Source: an uncultured Moraxellaceae bacterium (GTDB taxonomy: Bacteria > Pseudomonadota > Gammaproteobacteria > Pseudomonadales > Moraxellaceae). From it: DNA of 56,527 nt. Location of the stretch: the NCBI GenBank assembly GCA_913057715.1, contig CAJXOR010000006.1, positions 1-56,527 of the forward strand, given 5' to 3'. Position 1 is the stretch's first letter. The number at the start of each line of letters is the position of its first letter. The notes beneath the pieces are model-generated. The model had not been told where the DNA came from, ran no database searches, and worked only from the letters and a program-made list of their open reading frames with translations. Below are positions 10,243 through 20,119 of this stretch, in pieces. Position numbers and translations under genes: made by a program.

Positions 10243-11787
10243 TCAGTAACTATGATCGCTCTTAAACGTTTCAATCGCCGCTTTAAGTTCAGCAGCAATC
10301 TCATCGTTATAGTTACTGGTCTCATTGATCATGTTCATCAACTCAGACTTGTTGGTGTGCATGTAGCGAATCAAACCTGACTCAAATTTACCGATGCTGC
10401 TGACCGGAACGTCAGTCAACAAGTTTTCGTTTGAGGCAAAGATCACCACTGCCTGATCAGCAATTGACATTGGCTCATACTGATCTTGCTTCATGAGTTC
10501 AGTCACACGCTCGCCATGCTCAAGTTGCTTACGAGTCGTGTCATCCAGATCAGATGCAAACTGGGCAAATGCCGCCAATTCGCGGTACTGAGCCAAAGCC
10601 GTACGAATACCGCCAGAGAGCTTCTTGATGATCTTGGTCTGTGCTGCGCCGCCCACACGTGATACCGAGATACCCGCGTTAACTGCTGGACGAATACCTG
10701 AGTTAAACAAGCTTGACTCAAGGAAGATCTGACCATCAGTGATCGAGATCACGTTGGTTGGTACGAACGCCGAGACGTCACCCGCTTGAGTTTCAATGAT
10801 AGGTAGAGCGGTCAGTGAGCCAGTTTTGCCTTTAACTTCACCTTTGGTGAACTGCTCAACAAAGTCAGGGTTAACTCGTGCAGCGCGCTCAAGCAGACGT
10901 GAGTGCAAATAGAAAACGTCACCAGGATAAGCTTCACGGCCTGGTGGGCGACGAAGAAGTAGTGAAATCTGACGGTAAGCTACGGCTTGTTTTGACAGAT
11001 CATCATAAACGATCAAAGCATCTTCACCGCGGTCACGGAAGTACTCACCCATGGTACAGCCAGAGTAAGGGGCAAGGTACTGAAGCGCAGCAGGCTCAGA
11101 AGCCGAAGCAACCACCACGGTGGTGTATTCCATGGCGCCAGTTTCTTCAAGCTTACGAACGACGTTAGCAATCGTTGAGCGTTTTTGCCCAATAGCTACG
11201 TACACACATTTGATGCCAGATGTTTTCTGCGCGATGATGGCATCAACAGCCAAAGCAGTTTTACCTGTCTGACGGTCACCAATGATCAACTCACGCTGAC
11301 CACGGCCAATTGGGATCATGGTATCGACGGCTTTATAGCCGGTCATGACCGGTTGATCAACTGACTGACGCCAAATCACACCTGGAGCAACCTTCTCAAC
11401 CTTATCGGTAAGCTTGGCGTTGATTTCACCTTTGCCATCAATTGGGTTACCAAGGGCATCAACGACGCGGCCTAGCAGCTCAGGTCCAACCGGAACTTCT
11501 AAGATTTTGCCCGTGCAGCGAACCGTTTGGCCTTCTTTAAGTGACAAGAAGTCACCCAGCACTACCGCACCAACTGAGTCCTGCTCAAGGTTAAGTGCCA
11601 TGCCATATAGGCCGCCTTCAAAAGCGAGCATCTCACCGTACATAGCATCTTCTAAGCCATGGATACGGACGATACCGTCAGAAACCATCACGATAGTTCC
11701 CTCGTTGCTGGCTTTAGCTGAGGTATCGAGATTTTCAATGCGCTGCTTGATTAGGGCACTGATTTCAGCAGGGTTTAATTGTTGCAT
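10243..11787 (-). CDS. atpA: ATP synthase F1 subunit alpha
   Basis: Non-catalytic nucleotide-binding subunit that supplies the arginine finger to the beta active site. It is 514 aa. P-loop GDRQTGKT is at 170-177, and the arginine-finger segment is [11 protein letters not shown]. Regular length and start ([17 protein letters not shown]). A 49 bp gap separates it from atpG. Confidence 0.98.
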   Translation of the reverse strand: MQQLNPAEISALIKQRIENLDTSAKASNEGTIVMVSDGIVRIHGLEDAMYGEMLAFEGGLYGMALNLEQDSVGAVVLGDFLSLKEGQTVRCTGKILEVPVGPELLGRVVDALGNPIDGKGEINAKLTDKVEKVAPGVIWRQSVDQPVMTGYKAVDTMIPIGRGQRELIIGDRQTGKTALAVDAIIAQKTSGIKCVYVAIGQKRSTIANVVRKLEETGAMEYTTVVVASASEPAALQYLAPYSGCTMGEYFRDRGEDALIVYDDLSKQAVAYRQISLLLRRPPGREAYPGDVFYLHSRLLERAARVNPDFVEQFTKGEVKGKTGSLTALPIIETQAGDVSAFVPTNVISITDGQIFLESSLFNSGIRPAVNAGISVSRVGGAAQTKIIKKLSGGIRTALAQYRELAAFAQFASDLDDTTRKQLEHGERVTELMKQDQYEPMSIADQAVVIFASNENLLTDVPVSSIGKFESGLIRYMHTNKSELMNMINETSNYNDEIAAELKAAIETFKSDHSY

Positions 11788-11834
11788 CGTGCATTACCTC
11801 TAAAAGAGTTCAAAATGGGAAGCGGTGTGACCAA

Positions 11835-12371
11835 TCAGGCCAGCAGTGACGCCCTTAATTCGTTTAATTTGGAAGCCACAGAATCGTCGATCACTTGATC
11901 AGCAATCATGATACGTGTGCCGGCAATCAGCTCAGGTTTGATGATCACTTCTGCTTGAACAGTAGATCCGAATTTACGGCTCAGTGCGCTCTCAAGCTCT
12001 TTAAGCTCTGCATCACCAATGGTAAACGCCGACTCAACGATCGCGCTGAGTGAGTCACGTACCTGAGCTTTAAGCTCTTCAAATTCAGTCTGAATCAGCG
12101 GAAGCAATTCCAAACGTTCATGTTCAGCAAGCTGCTTTAAAAAGTTAACCAACTCTGGGCTGGACTGATCACCGAGGACATCTTTATAAATGTCAACGAT
12201 GGCCAAGTCCGAGGTACCTGGTCGTTTGATATAAGCTTCAAAAGACTCTTGCTGAGTCAGCTCAGTACATACACTCAAAGCATGTGACCACTGATCGAGC
12301 TGGCCTGATTCTTGAGCGTAGTCAAAAGCTGCCTTTGCATAAGGTCTTGCCAGCGTTTGCCATTCTGCCAT
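11835..12371 (-). CDS. atpH: ATP synthase F1 subunit delta
   Basis: Connects the peripheral b-subunit stalk to the top of F1. It is 178 aa. N-terminal helical bundle (WQTLARPYAKAAFDYAQESGQLDQW) and the conserved C-terminal segment KPELIAGTRIMIADQVIDDSVASKLNEL identify the family. It lies 27 bp after atpF. Confidence 0.97.
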   Translation of the reverse strand: MAEWQTLARPYAKAAFDYAQESGQLDQWSHALSVCTELTQQESFEAYIKRPGTSDLAIVDIYKDVLGDQSSPELVNFLKQLAEHERLELLPLIQTEFEELKAQVRDSLSAIVESAFTIGDAELKELESALSRKFGSTVQAEVIIKPELIAGTRIMIADQVIDDSVASKLNELRASLLA

Positions 12372-12398
12372 GGATACTTCCTGATCGTCGGAACGTGA

Positions 12399-12869
12399 TT
12401 AAAGTGAACTACTCAGCGACTTCAACATGTCACTGTGCTTTTGTTCGTTAACTTCACTGCGCAAGATGCTTTCAGCACCTTTAACTGCCAGTGCGGCAAC
12501 TTCTTGTCTGAGCTCACTTCGAGCAGAAGCGATCTGCTGCTGCAAGTTAGCTTGTGATTGCTCACTGATTCGATTGGCTTCGACCTTTGCCTGTTCACGC
12601 GCCTCATCAACGATCTGCTGAGCGCTCAGGTTAGCCTGTTCAATCAACTTAACTGAGCGAGCTTTAGCCGCTTCAAGTTCCGCTGCTGCTTCAGCATGGG
12701 CATTTTTTAAGTCAGCTTTCGCTCTTTCAGCGGCTGACAAACCATCTGCGATACGCTCCTGACGCTCAGTCAGTGCATCACGCAAAGGTGGCCAGACGTA
12801 CTTCATGCAAAATAGGACGAAAATTGCAAATGCAATTGCTTGGCCTAATATGGTGAGATTAATGTTCAC
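12399..12869 (-). CDS. atpF: ATP synthase Fo subunit b
   Basis: Forms the dimeric peripheral stalk. It is 156 aa, with one N-terminal membrane helix (about 4-23) followed by a continuous Ala/Glu/Lys-rich amphipathic helix. The motif [19 protein letters not shown] is typical. It is separated from atpE by 98 bp that contain two hairpins. Confidence 0.97.
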   Translation of the reverse strand: MNINLTILGQAIAFAIFVLFCMKYVWPPLRDALTERQERIADGLSAAERAKADLKNAHAEAAAELEAAKARSVKLIEQANLSAQQIVDEAREQAKVEANRISEQSQANLQQQIASARSELRQEVAALAVKGAESILRSEVNEQKHSDMLKSLSSSL

Positions 12870-12890
12870 GGTCTACCTCAATGGCTTGAA

Positions 12891-12917
12891 TCAAAAAGCC
12901 CCATAGGAGCTTTTATT
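12891..12917 (-). terminator. weak terminator-like hairpin between atpE and atpF
   Basis: Minus strand: stem AAAAGCTCC/GGGGCTTTT (one G-T wobble), three-base loop, then TTTTT. The U-run overlaps the stem, so termination would be partial. The position directly before atpF suggests attenuation of the distal genes or a 3' end that protects atpE mRNA. Confidence 0.55.
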
Positions 12918-12922
12918 TGATG

Positions 12923-12942
12923 CAGGGCGAGAAACTGCCCTG
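12923..12942 (-). promoter_or_regulatory. stem-loop just after atpE
   Basis: Minus strand CAGGGC/GCCCTG with an eight-base loop, 25 bp beyond the atpE stop and upstream of the second hairpin. No T-tract follows, so it is more likely an RNA-stability or processing structure than a terminator. Confidence 0.5.
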
Positions 12943-12967
12943 GGCTTAATCCGGATTCGATTAAGAC

Positions 12968-13222
<255 letters not shown>

Positions 13223-13244
13223 CTAAGGTTGGTGGTTTTGAAGA

Positions 13245-14595
<1,351 letters not shown>

Positions 14596-14672
14596 ATCAG
14601 TGCCTTTGCTTCCTCTGCCAGAGGATAGTGACGCTTAAATGTTAAGCACTATCTGCCAACCGAGGCGCAGGC

Positions 14673-14701
14673 ATTATACGGTGAACAATCAGTGAGTTCA
14701 A
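14673..14701 (-). promoter_or_regulatory. promoter of the ATP synthase operon
   Basis: Minus strand -35 TTGAAC (14696-14701), 17 bp spacer, perfect -10 TATAAT (14673-14678), about 78 bp upstream of atpI. This is the only strong promoter seen ahead of the operon. Confidence 0.85.
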
Positions 14702-14742
14702 CACTTTAGAGGCCTTGTGTATTAAAAAGTGTCTGCTCGGTA

Positions 14743-14756
14743 ACAAGTTAACTTGT
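14743..14756. promoter_or_regulatory. 14-bp perfect palindrome upstream of the atp promoter
   Basis: ACAAGTTAACTTGT is perfectly self-complementary. Its centre lies about 50 bp upstream of the -35 box of the atp promoter, a spacing that would suit an activator or a nucleoid-type protein. The factor is unknown. Confidence 0.4.
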
Positions 14757-14806
14757 CTCATCCAATTCGGCTCTGCTAAGTAGGCTAATCACTTGCTGCC
14801 CAAGGC

Positions 14807-15670
14807 TTACTGACAACCACGCACCAAAGACACTGCTTGGCTTAGCCCCTCGGCATAACTGGATGCGCCTCGCATCAACTCATCGATAATGATCCAGTTA
14901 AACTTGCCCAGTGCTTGTGGCTGGTCTGGGTTCGAGGCCAATATACACTTGGCCTCACTCAAGGCAGCTTGTTGCAAACTACTGGGTTTGATGGGCTGGT
15001 CATGCTCAGCCAATGCCCCATCAAACTCAATCCCCGTCTGCTGCTCTAAGGATTGATAGACATCAATTGCAGATAGGTACTTTACCCCCGCCATATCTAC
15101 GCTTTGCTCACTGATCTGCTCCAATCGCTGCTTAAATCCCGTCAGATTATCGGCATAAACAAGGGCTCTTTCTGGGTGCATTTTACTTAAGGCGTCACTC
15201 AGGCCTTGAGCGTAGGCAGCAACTTGAGTGCTGCTGAACCAAAAGTGCGGGTCTTGTTCACCCTTGTGAGCTCGGCTCTCTGGCAAAGACACCCAGATCG
15301 ATGGGTCTACTGCATTGAGATCCTTTAACTGCTTTGCCAACCCTGGCTGAGCATCTTCACCCAGCCAGAGCACCAAATCCGACTCACGAATACTTTTGAG
15401 CTCGCTAGGCGTCAACGCCGCATCGTGCGAATCTCCACTGGTGGCCACGGCCGAGAGATCATCGAGTCCGCGGGTAATCTCCTCGGCAATCAGCATCAGC
15501 GGGCGACTAGTCGCCACAATCTGTGTTTTGGGGTCTGATTCAGCCTGACTTGCGCCATCTGTGCTGGGTTTTGGGCTGCAAGCCGTCAGCGCCCCGATAC
15601 CGATCGCAATCCATAGGTAGTTCATTATCCTAAAACTCATCACATTCACCGCTGTCAATTGATCGCCCAT
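14807..15670 (-). CDS. ZnuA-like zinc ABC transporter substrate-binding lipoprotein, divergent
   Basis: Probable periplasmic metal-binding lipoprotein for the ZnuBC transporter encoded divergently. It is 287 aa. A strong GAGGAGG precedes the first ATG, fixing the start. The lipobox LTAC ends at Cys31. Cluster A-I features are His82 in SGDSHDAALTPSE, His142 in DPHFWFSS and Asp263 in IIIDELMRGASSYAEGL. The third His of the usual His3-Asp site (HDAY in E. coli ZnuA) aligns with Ile202 in SAIDVY. The histidine-rich loop of classical ZnuA is absent. It may bind zinc with altered ligands (His223 in AEHDQP is nearby) or another metal. Confidence 0.75.
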   Translation of the reverse strand: MGDQLTAVNVMSFRIMNYLWIAIGIGALTACSPKPSTDGASQAESDPKTQIVATSRPLMLIAEEITRGLDDLSAVATSGDSHDAALTPSELKSIRESDLVLWLGEDAQPGLAKQLKDLNAVDPSIWVSLPESRAHKGEQDPHFWFSSTQVAAYAQGLSDALSKMHPERALVYADNLTGFKQRLEQISEQSVDMAGVKYLSAIDVYQSLEQQTGIEFDGALAEHDQPIKPSSLQQAALSEAKCILASNPDQPQALGKFNWIIIDELMRGASSYAEGLSQAVSLVRGCQ

Positions 15671-15758
15671 CGTAGCCTCCTCAATCTAAAAAACAACACC
15701 CTTTGGTTTTGGACCATCTAAATCAAGTTGATCTCAAAAACCTCTCGCCAGTCTTGGT

Positions 15759-15770
15759 CTCAGCGCTGAG
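15759..15770. promoter_or_regulatory. 12-bp palindrome in the znuA/znuC divergent region
   Basis: CTCAGCGCTGAG is a perfect palindrome about 90 bp upstream of the znuA-like gene. It does not match the AT-rich Zur box consensus. No recognisable Zur site was found in this gap. Confidence 0.3.
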
Positions 15771-15784
15771 GTATTTTTAGGTGT

Positions 15785-15827
15785 AAAATGCCAACGCTTG
15801 CAAGCCGCAAACCAAAACTGACATTTT
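15785..15827. repeat. inward-facing AAAATGYC motif pair between znuA-like and znuC
   Basis: GTAAAATGCCAACGCTTGC (core 15785-15792, plus) and its partner GAGTAAAATGTCAG on the minus strand (core 15820-15827) face each other 27 bp apart. This is the closest pair of the motif in the window and lies where a shared operator would be expected. Confidence 0.5.
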
Positions 15828-15912
15828 ACTCCACTCAGTTATTGATCAATTGGCCAGCCTTTTGTTGGGCATGAATCAGCTCAACATATTGCCCTAGGAA
15901 CCCTCGCTAACC

Positions 15913-16668
15913 ATGGCTCTTCAACCCACCATTAGCCTTTATCAAGACAGCGCTGATAGCGAGGTGCTGATTGCTGCGCAAAATCTGGGGGTCAATCGCG
16001 ATGGTCGCTGGCTGATAAAAGATGTCAATTTAGAGCTTCGTCGCGGTGAAATCTTAAGTGTGATCGGACCCAACGGCGGCGGTAAATCCACCCTGATAAA
16101 TGTGTTGGCTGGCATCACCGAGTCAACAACAGGCGAGGTTAAGCAAGCTGAAGACTTGGTGCTGGGTTATGTGCCCCAGCAATTTACGCTGCCGAAGTCG
16201 CTACCGATGCGCGTCAAAGACTTCCTAAATCAGACCCGCTGCCTACTAACTGATTCGCGCCTTGAGCAGTTGATCGATGAGCTGGGTTTGGGCGAGCTAC
16301 AGGATCGCAGCATGCACGCGCTTTCCGGCGGCGAGCGCCAGCGCGTGCTCTTGGCTCGGGCACTCAAGCAGAATCCTGGGGTTTTGCTGCTCGATGAACC
16401 GATGCAAGGGATAGATCTGGAGAGTCAACAGCTCCTCCACCAATTGATCCGCAGCTGGCCTAAAGATCAGCGCAGTGCTGTGGTGATCGTCTCACACGAT
16501 ATCGAGTGGGTGATGGCGGGCACTGAGCATGTGATCTGCATCAATCAGCATCTTTGCTGCGAGGGCGTGCCGGAGCAGCTCAGCGAAAACCCGGTTTTTC
16601 ACACGCTCTTCGGCGCTCCGCGTGTTCACTACACTCACCGTCACCAGTGTGATCATGAACACCACTAA
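15913..16668 (+). CDS. znuC: zinc ABC transporter ATPase ZnuC
   Basis: ATP-binding subunit for zinc import. It is 251 aa. Walker A GPNGGGKST is at 52-60, signature LSGGERQR at 137-144 and Walker B LLLDEP at 158-163. The last fifteen residues (RVHYTHRHQCDHEHH) hold six histidines and a cysteine, like the metal-binding tail of E. coli ZnuC. It is divergent from the znuA-like gene and followed by znuB. Confidence 0.94.
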   Translation: MALQPTISLYQDSADSEVLIAAQNLGVNRDGRWLIKDVNLELRRGEILSVIGPNGGGKSTLINVLAGITESTTGEVKQAEDLVLGYVPQQFTLPKSLPMRVKDFLNQTRCLLTDSRLEQLIDELGLGELQDRSMHALSGGERQRVLLARALKQNPGVLLLDEPMQGIDLESQQLLHQLIRSWPKDQRSAVVIVSHDIEWVMAGTEHVICINQHLCCEGVPEQLSENPVFHTLFGAPRVHYTHRHQCDHEHH

Positions 16669-16801
16669 TCTCCTCAAAACAGGCCGCTTTATCGATAAAA
16701 GTGAGCCGCTACTTTTTATCCAAATGACAACGCTTGACGAGCTATCGACTGGCTTTGATAGAGCGCCTTGTTCGGCTTTTTGCATTGAGGCGAGCGCATG
16801 A
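16655..16801 (+). CDS. possible coupling micro-ORF between znuC and znuB
   Basis: A 48-codon frame begins inside the last codons of znuC (out of frame) and ends in an ATGA overlap with the znuB start. The overlap with both neighbours would allow translational coupling across an otherwise 129 bp gap. The predicted peptide (starts MNTTNLLKTGRF) has no recognisable features and its ribosome-binding site is weak, so it may be chance. Confidence 0.2.
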   Translation: MNTTNLLKTGRFIDKSEPLLFIQMTTLDELSTGFDRAPCSAFCIEASA

Positions 16802-17598
16802 GTTGGTTTGATCTGCTCGCCGCTCCGCTGTTGGCGGGTTTTTTTATCGCCACCTTAGCTGCCCCGCTCGGCTGCTTAGTGGTGTGGCGGCGCATGGCAT
16901 TTGTCAGCGACACCATGGCCCACGCTGCCCTCTTAGGCTTGGCACTGGCCGCTCCACTGCATATCGGTTCAGAGTTTGGGATCATGCTGATCACCGCGGT
17001 GTTGGTGATTCTACTTAGCTCAAAACTGCCCGAGTACCTCCCTACTGACGCCCTGCTTGCTGGATTTTCTGCTGCCAGCTTAGCTTTGGGCATGATCCTT
17101 ATCAGCGCCACCGGACAGAACAGCGCACTTCAAGGCTTACTTTTCGGGGATATCTTAAGTATCGCCTGGCCTGAGGCGCTGCTCTACGCGCTGATCTGTG
17201 TGCTCGGTCTGGTTTGGCTGTGGTTTCGCCTGTCTGATCAGCTTCGGATCATCAGCTCAGAGAGCATCGCAACAGCCGAGGGACTAAAACCTCAGCGCCA
17301 GCTGTTTGAGTTTCTGGTCATGGTGGCCGCCTTTACCTTGGCGGCCATGAACGCTATCGGCGCCTTGTTAATCAGTGCGCTGCTGGTACTGCCAGCGCTC
17401 AGCGCCAGACTTTGCGCTTCCAGTATCCGCGAGATGCTGATCTTAAGTCTCTTGATCAGTTGGGCGGCGCTTGCTGCGGGCAGCATGGCCTCAGTACTGC
17501 TTGATACACCAACGAGTCCCAGTATCGTCGCGGTACTCGCCCTGATCTTTGCAGTGTGCTTGATTACTCAGCGCCTGCGTAAAACCACAGCGCAATGA
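16798..17598 (+). CDS. znuB: zinc ABC transporter permease ZnuB
   Basis: Membrane permease for zinc import. It is 266 aa with eight or so hydrophobic helices. The family stretch AAPLGCLVVWRRMAFVSDTMAHAALLG near the N-terminus is diagnostic of the ABC-3 (ZnuB/TroC) family. GAGG lies seven bases before the ATG. The stop overlaps the cpdA start by four bases. Confidence 0.95.
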   Translation: MSWFDLLAAPLLAGFFIATLAAPLGCLVVWRRMAFVSDTMAHAALLGLALAAPLHIGSEFGIMLITAVLVILLSSKLPEYLPTDALLAGFSAASLALGMILISATGQNSALQGLLFGDILSIAWPEALLYALICVLGLVWLWFRLSDQLRIISSESIATAEGLKPQRQLFEFLVMVAAFTLAAMNAIGALLISALLVLPALSARLCASSIREMLILSLLISWAALAAGSMASVLLDTPTSPSIVAVLALIFAVCLITQRLRKTTAQ

Positions 17599-18356
17599 TG
17601 GCAGCTGGCGCGCCTATCATCATCGCTCAGCTCAGCGATCCTCATGTTGTGCCTGAAACTGAGCTTTTTCATGGCATCGATACCGCGGCCAGCTTTGGTG
17701 AGTGCTTGCAACAAGCTCAAGCAGATCACGCGGAGCTGATCCTGGTAAGCGGCGATCTGGTACAAGTGCCCAGTCAAGCGGCCTACCTGCGTTACTTCGC
17801 GCAACTTGACTCAATCCACGCGCCCTCGGAGTCGATCTGCGGCAATCACGATGATCCCGCTCTCGCCGCTGAATTTGATCCCGATATCGCGGCTTGCCGC
17901 TCAATCACGCTTGGTGCATGGCAGCTACTGCTGCTGAACTCTCACGTATCTGGTGAGCCCTACGGCAGCTTAAGTCAGCAGACGCTTGACTGGCTCAAAG
18001 ATAAAGTTGACTCGGCTAAGGGGTACATTTTGATAGCGCTTCACCACCCGCCGCTGCCGGTTGGCTCGCCTGGTATGGATCGCATCGCACTTTTAAATCC
18101 TGAGCACTTTTGGCGAGTTTTGGCTGACTCCTCTAAAGTGAAAGCAGTGGTTCACGGGCACACTCATCAGGTGGTTGATCAGTGGCATGGAACCATACGC
18201 GTGCTTGGTGCACCGGCCACATCGGTGCAATTTACACCCGGGGCGACGCAGATCAGCATCAGCGATGAGCCTCCCGCCTATAGGTTAATCGCACTGTTTG
18301 ACAACGGGGCTCTTGAAACTCAGATCAAACCCCTCAATAATGTGCGATTATTTTGA
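17595..18356 (+). CDS. cpdA: 3',5'-cyclic-AMP phosphodiesterase CpdA
   Basis: Calcineurin-like metallophosphoesterase expected to hydrolyse cAMP. It is 253 aa. The complete set of metal ligands is visible: Asp15-x-His17, Gly53-Asp54, Gly-Asn-His-Asp at 83-86, His151 in ALHHPP, and Gly-His-x-His at 188-191. It starts in an ATGA overlap with znuB and is therefore co-translated with zinc uptake genes, an unusual neighbour for cpdA. Substrate is inferred from overall similarity and length; other class III phosphodiesterases share the core. Confidence 0.88.
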   Translation: MMAAGAPIIIAQLSDPHVVPETELFHGIDTAASFGECLQQAQADHAELILVSGDLVQVPSQAAYLRYFAQLDSIHAPSESICGNHDDPALAAEFDPDIAACRSITLGAWQLLLLNSHVSGEPYGSLSQQTLDWLKDKVDSAKGYILIALHHPPLPVGSPGMDRIALLNPEHFWRVLADSSKVKAVVHGHTHQVVDQWHGTIRVLGAPATSVQFTPGATQISISDEPPAYRLIALFDNGALETQIKPLNNVRLF

Positions 18357-18438
18357 GGCAACGGATGCCTCATCCGGACTCAGCTATCGCTATCTAGACT
18401 CAGTTATCGATGTCTGACTCAACCTAATAGGTAAATTC

Positions 18439-19083
18439 ATGGCTAAGACCCCGACTCAATCAAGCCCAGAAGACCAGGCAGTTGACACTAAAGTTGCCGC
18501 CAAAAAAGCGCCAGCCAAAAACAAAGCAGCAACCGGCACGAAAGCTGCTGCCGCAAAACCCGCCGCCAAAAAAACTGCTACTACTAAGAGTAAAGCCGTC
18601 TCGGCTGACAAACCAGCGGCGACCAAAAAAGCAGAAAAAGCCTCTGCCAGTGGTCCGAGCCAAGCTTCAAGCCTCGGCATATCCGCTTATGTGGCCAAGA
18701 AAGGCGAAGAGTACATGAACGCCGATCAGCAAAGTCACTTCAGAGCGATGCTTGAAGCTTGGCGTCGCCAATTGATGGAAGAGGTTGATCGCACCGTTGA
18801 CTTCATGCGTCAGGAATCCACTTCCCTGCCCGACGTAAACGATCGGGCAACTCAGGAAGAAGAGTTTGCGGTGTCGCTTAGAACTCGTGATCGCGAACGC
18901 AAACTGCTAAAGAAAATCGCCAAATCCTTGACTGAGATAGACGCAGGTGATTATGGGTACTGCGAAACTTGCGGCACCGATATCGGGCTCAAACGCTTAG
19001 AAGCTCGCCCGACCGCTACCCAGTGCATCGATTGCAAAACTTTGGCAGAGATCAAAGAGCGTCAAGAGCACGGCGGACTTTGA
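18439..19083 (+). CDS. dksA: RNA polymerase-binding transcription factor DksA with long basic N-terminal extension
   Basis: Binds the RNA polymerase secondary channel and acts with ppGpp to retune promoters, including rRNA promoters. It is 214 aa against about 150 for classical DksA. Residues 1-77 are an added Ala/Lys/Pro/Thr tract with histone H1-like AAKKAPAK-type repeats. The rest is orthodox: coiled-coil tip DxxDxA at Asp132, Asp135 and Ala137, and the four-cysteine zinc finger at 175, 178, 196 and 199. GluQRS follows 34 bp downstream, the usual partner. The start is the only ATG in frame and precedes the extension. A later internal start at Met93 would remove conserved residues. Confidence 0.95.
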   Translation: MAKTPTQSSPEDQAVDTKVAAKKAPAKNKAATGTKAAAAKPAAKKTATTKSKAVSADKPAATKKAEKASASGPSQASSLGISAYVAKKGEEYMNADQQSHFRAMLEAWRRQLMEEVDRTVDFMRQESTSLPDVNDRATQEEEFAVSLRTRDRERKLLKKIAKSLTEIDAGDYGYCETCGTDIGLKRLEARPTATQCIDCKTLAEIKERQEHGGL

Positions 19084-19117
19084 TCTTGCTGACCCGTTCA
19101 GGCCAGAACAACAAAGC

Positions 19118-20071
19118 TTGAACTCAAAAGGCTCAGGGCGTTTTGCGCCCTCAGCCACTGGCAGCCTTCACGCCGGTTCGCTCTTCACCGCACTCATCAG
19201 CTACCTGCAAGCACGCAAGCTCGGCTTGCAGTGGATTGTGCGGATTGAAGACACGGATCTAGAGCGCTGCAGCAGCGAGCATACCGAATCGATACTCACC
19301 CAGCTCCAAGCGCACGGGCTTGAGTCTGATTCCCCAGTACTACTTCAATCAAGTCAGATCCCTCGTTACTTAGCTGCTGCCCAAACTCTACTTAAAACAA
19401 GTGATGCCTACTTTTGTCAGTGCACTCGTGCCTCGATCAAGCGACGCGCTCAAGCGCATAAACACCTTGAGTCAAATGTCCACGATGACCACTGGTGCCG
19501 GGGGCTTGGCTTAACCAGCGGCAGTATCCGCTTCAAGGTCAATCAAAATCCGCCGCCGATTGATTTACTCCAAGGCAGCACCGGTGAACCTGAGAGCGGC
19601 GATCCGGTTTTGGTTCGCGCCAATGGTATCGTCAATTATGTACTGAGCGCCGCCGTCGATGACGGCAGCGGTGAGATCACGCAGATTGTGCGCGGTATCG
19701 ATCTGATGGGCTTGAGCTCAACTCAATCACAAATCCGTGCAGCGCTGAACCTAGCTAACGATCAGGTTCATGCGCACTTGCCGGTACTGGTGAACGCCCA
19801 AGGTCAAAAACTCTCCAAACAAGCTTTGGCTCCCAAAATCGATGTCAAATTGGCTAGTCAAAACTTGATAGAGATTTTGTCCTTGATAGACATCGAACTT
19901 GCGCCTGATCATCCGCGCGCATTGATTGATCAAACGCTTGGTCAGTTTGATTTAAACAAACTTATGGGTTTGCGTGAGCTGAGATTGCCCAGTGATCAAC
20001 AAACCAGACGACTGAACAGAGTTGATGATTATACTCAACTTACGATTGACCCACGGCAAAAGAATCTATAA
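19118..20071 (+). CDS. gluQRS: glutamyl-Q tRNA(Asp) synthetase
   Basis: Attaches glutamate to queuosine in tRNA-Asp. It is 317 aa and lacks the anticodon-binding half of GluRS. RFAPSATGSLHAGS carries the HIGH-type signature and GQKLSKQ the KMSKS-type loop. Cysteines in YFCQCTR and HWCRGL are the likely zinc site. It starts with TTG at 19118; no ATG or GTG lies in frame between the dksA stop and the conserved GRFAPS segment. Confidence 0.94.
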   Translation: MNSKGSGRFAPSATGSLHAGSLFTALISYLQARKLGLQWIVRIEDTDLERCSSEHTESILTQLQAHGLESDSPVLLQSSQIPRYLAAAQTLLKTSDAYFCQCTRASIKRRAQAHKHLESNVHDDHWCRGLGLTSGSIRFKVNQNPPPIDLLQGSTGEPESGDPVLVRANGIVNYVLSAAVDDGSGEITQIVRGIDLMGLSSTQSQIRAALNLANDQVHAHLPVLVNAQGQKLSKQALAPKIDVKLASQNLIEILSLIDIELAPDHPRALIDQTLGQFDLNKLMGLRELRLPSDQQTRRLNRVDDYTQLTIDPRQKNL

Positions 20072-20112
20072 ATAGCTCTAGGTTTTGAGAGCAGCCAGAT
20101 GCCAGCTAGGTG

Positions 20113-20119
20113 GGCATTT
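20113..20119 (-). repeat. AAAATGYC-family motif at the gluQRS/pdo convergence
   Basis: Minus strand CTAAATGCCCACCTAGCTGG. It overlaps the stop codon of the dioxygenase gene. The flanks TGCC/GGCA allow a short imperfect hairpin. Confidence 0.4.

Noticed and set aside
18456-18718. Several frames in all directions over the dksA N-terminus
   Set aside because: They are shadows of the Ala/Lys-rich low-complexity codons; the dksA frame continues into the conserved zinc-finger domain.
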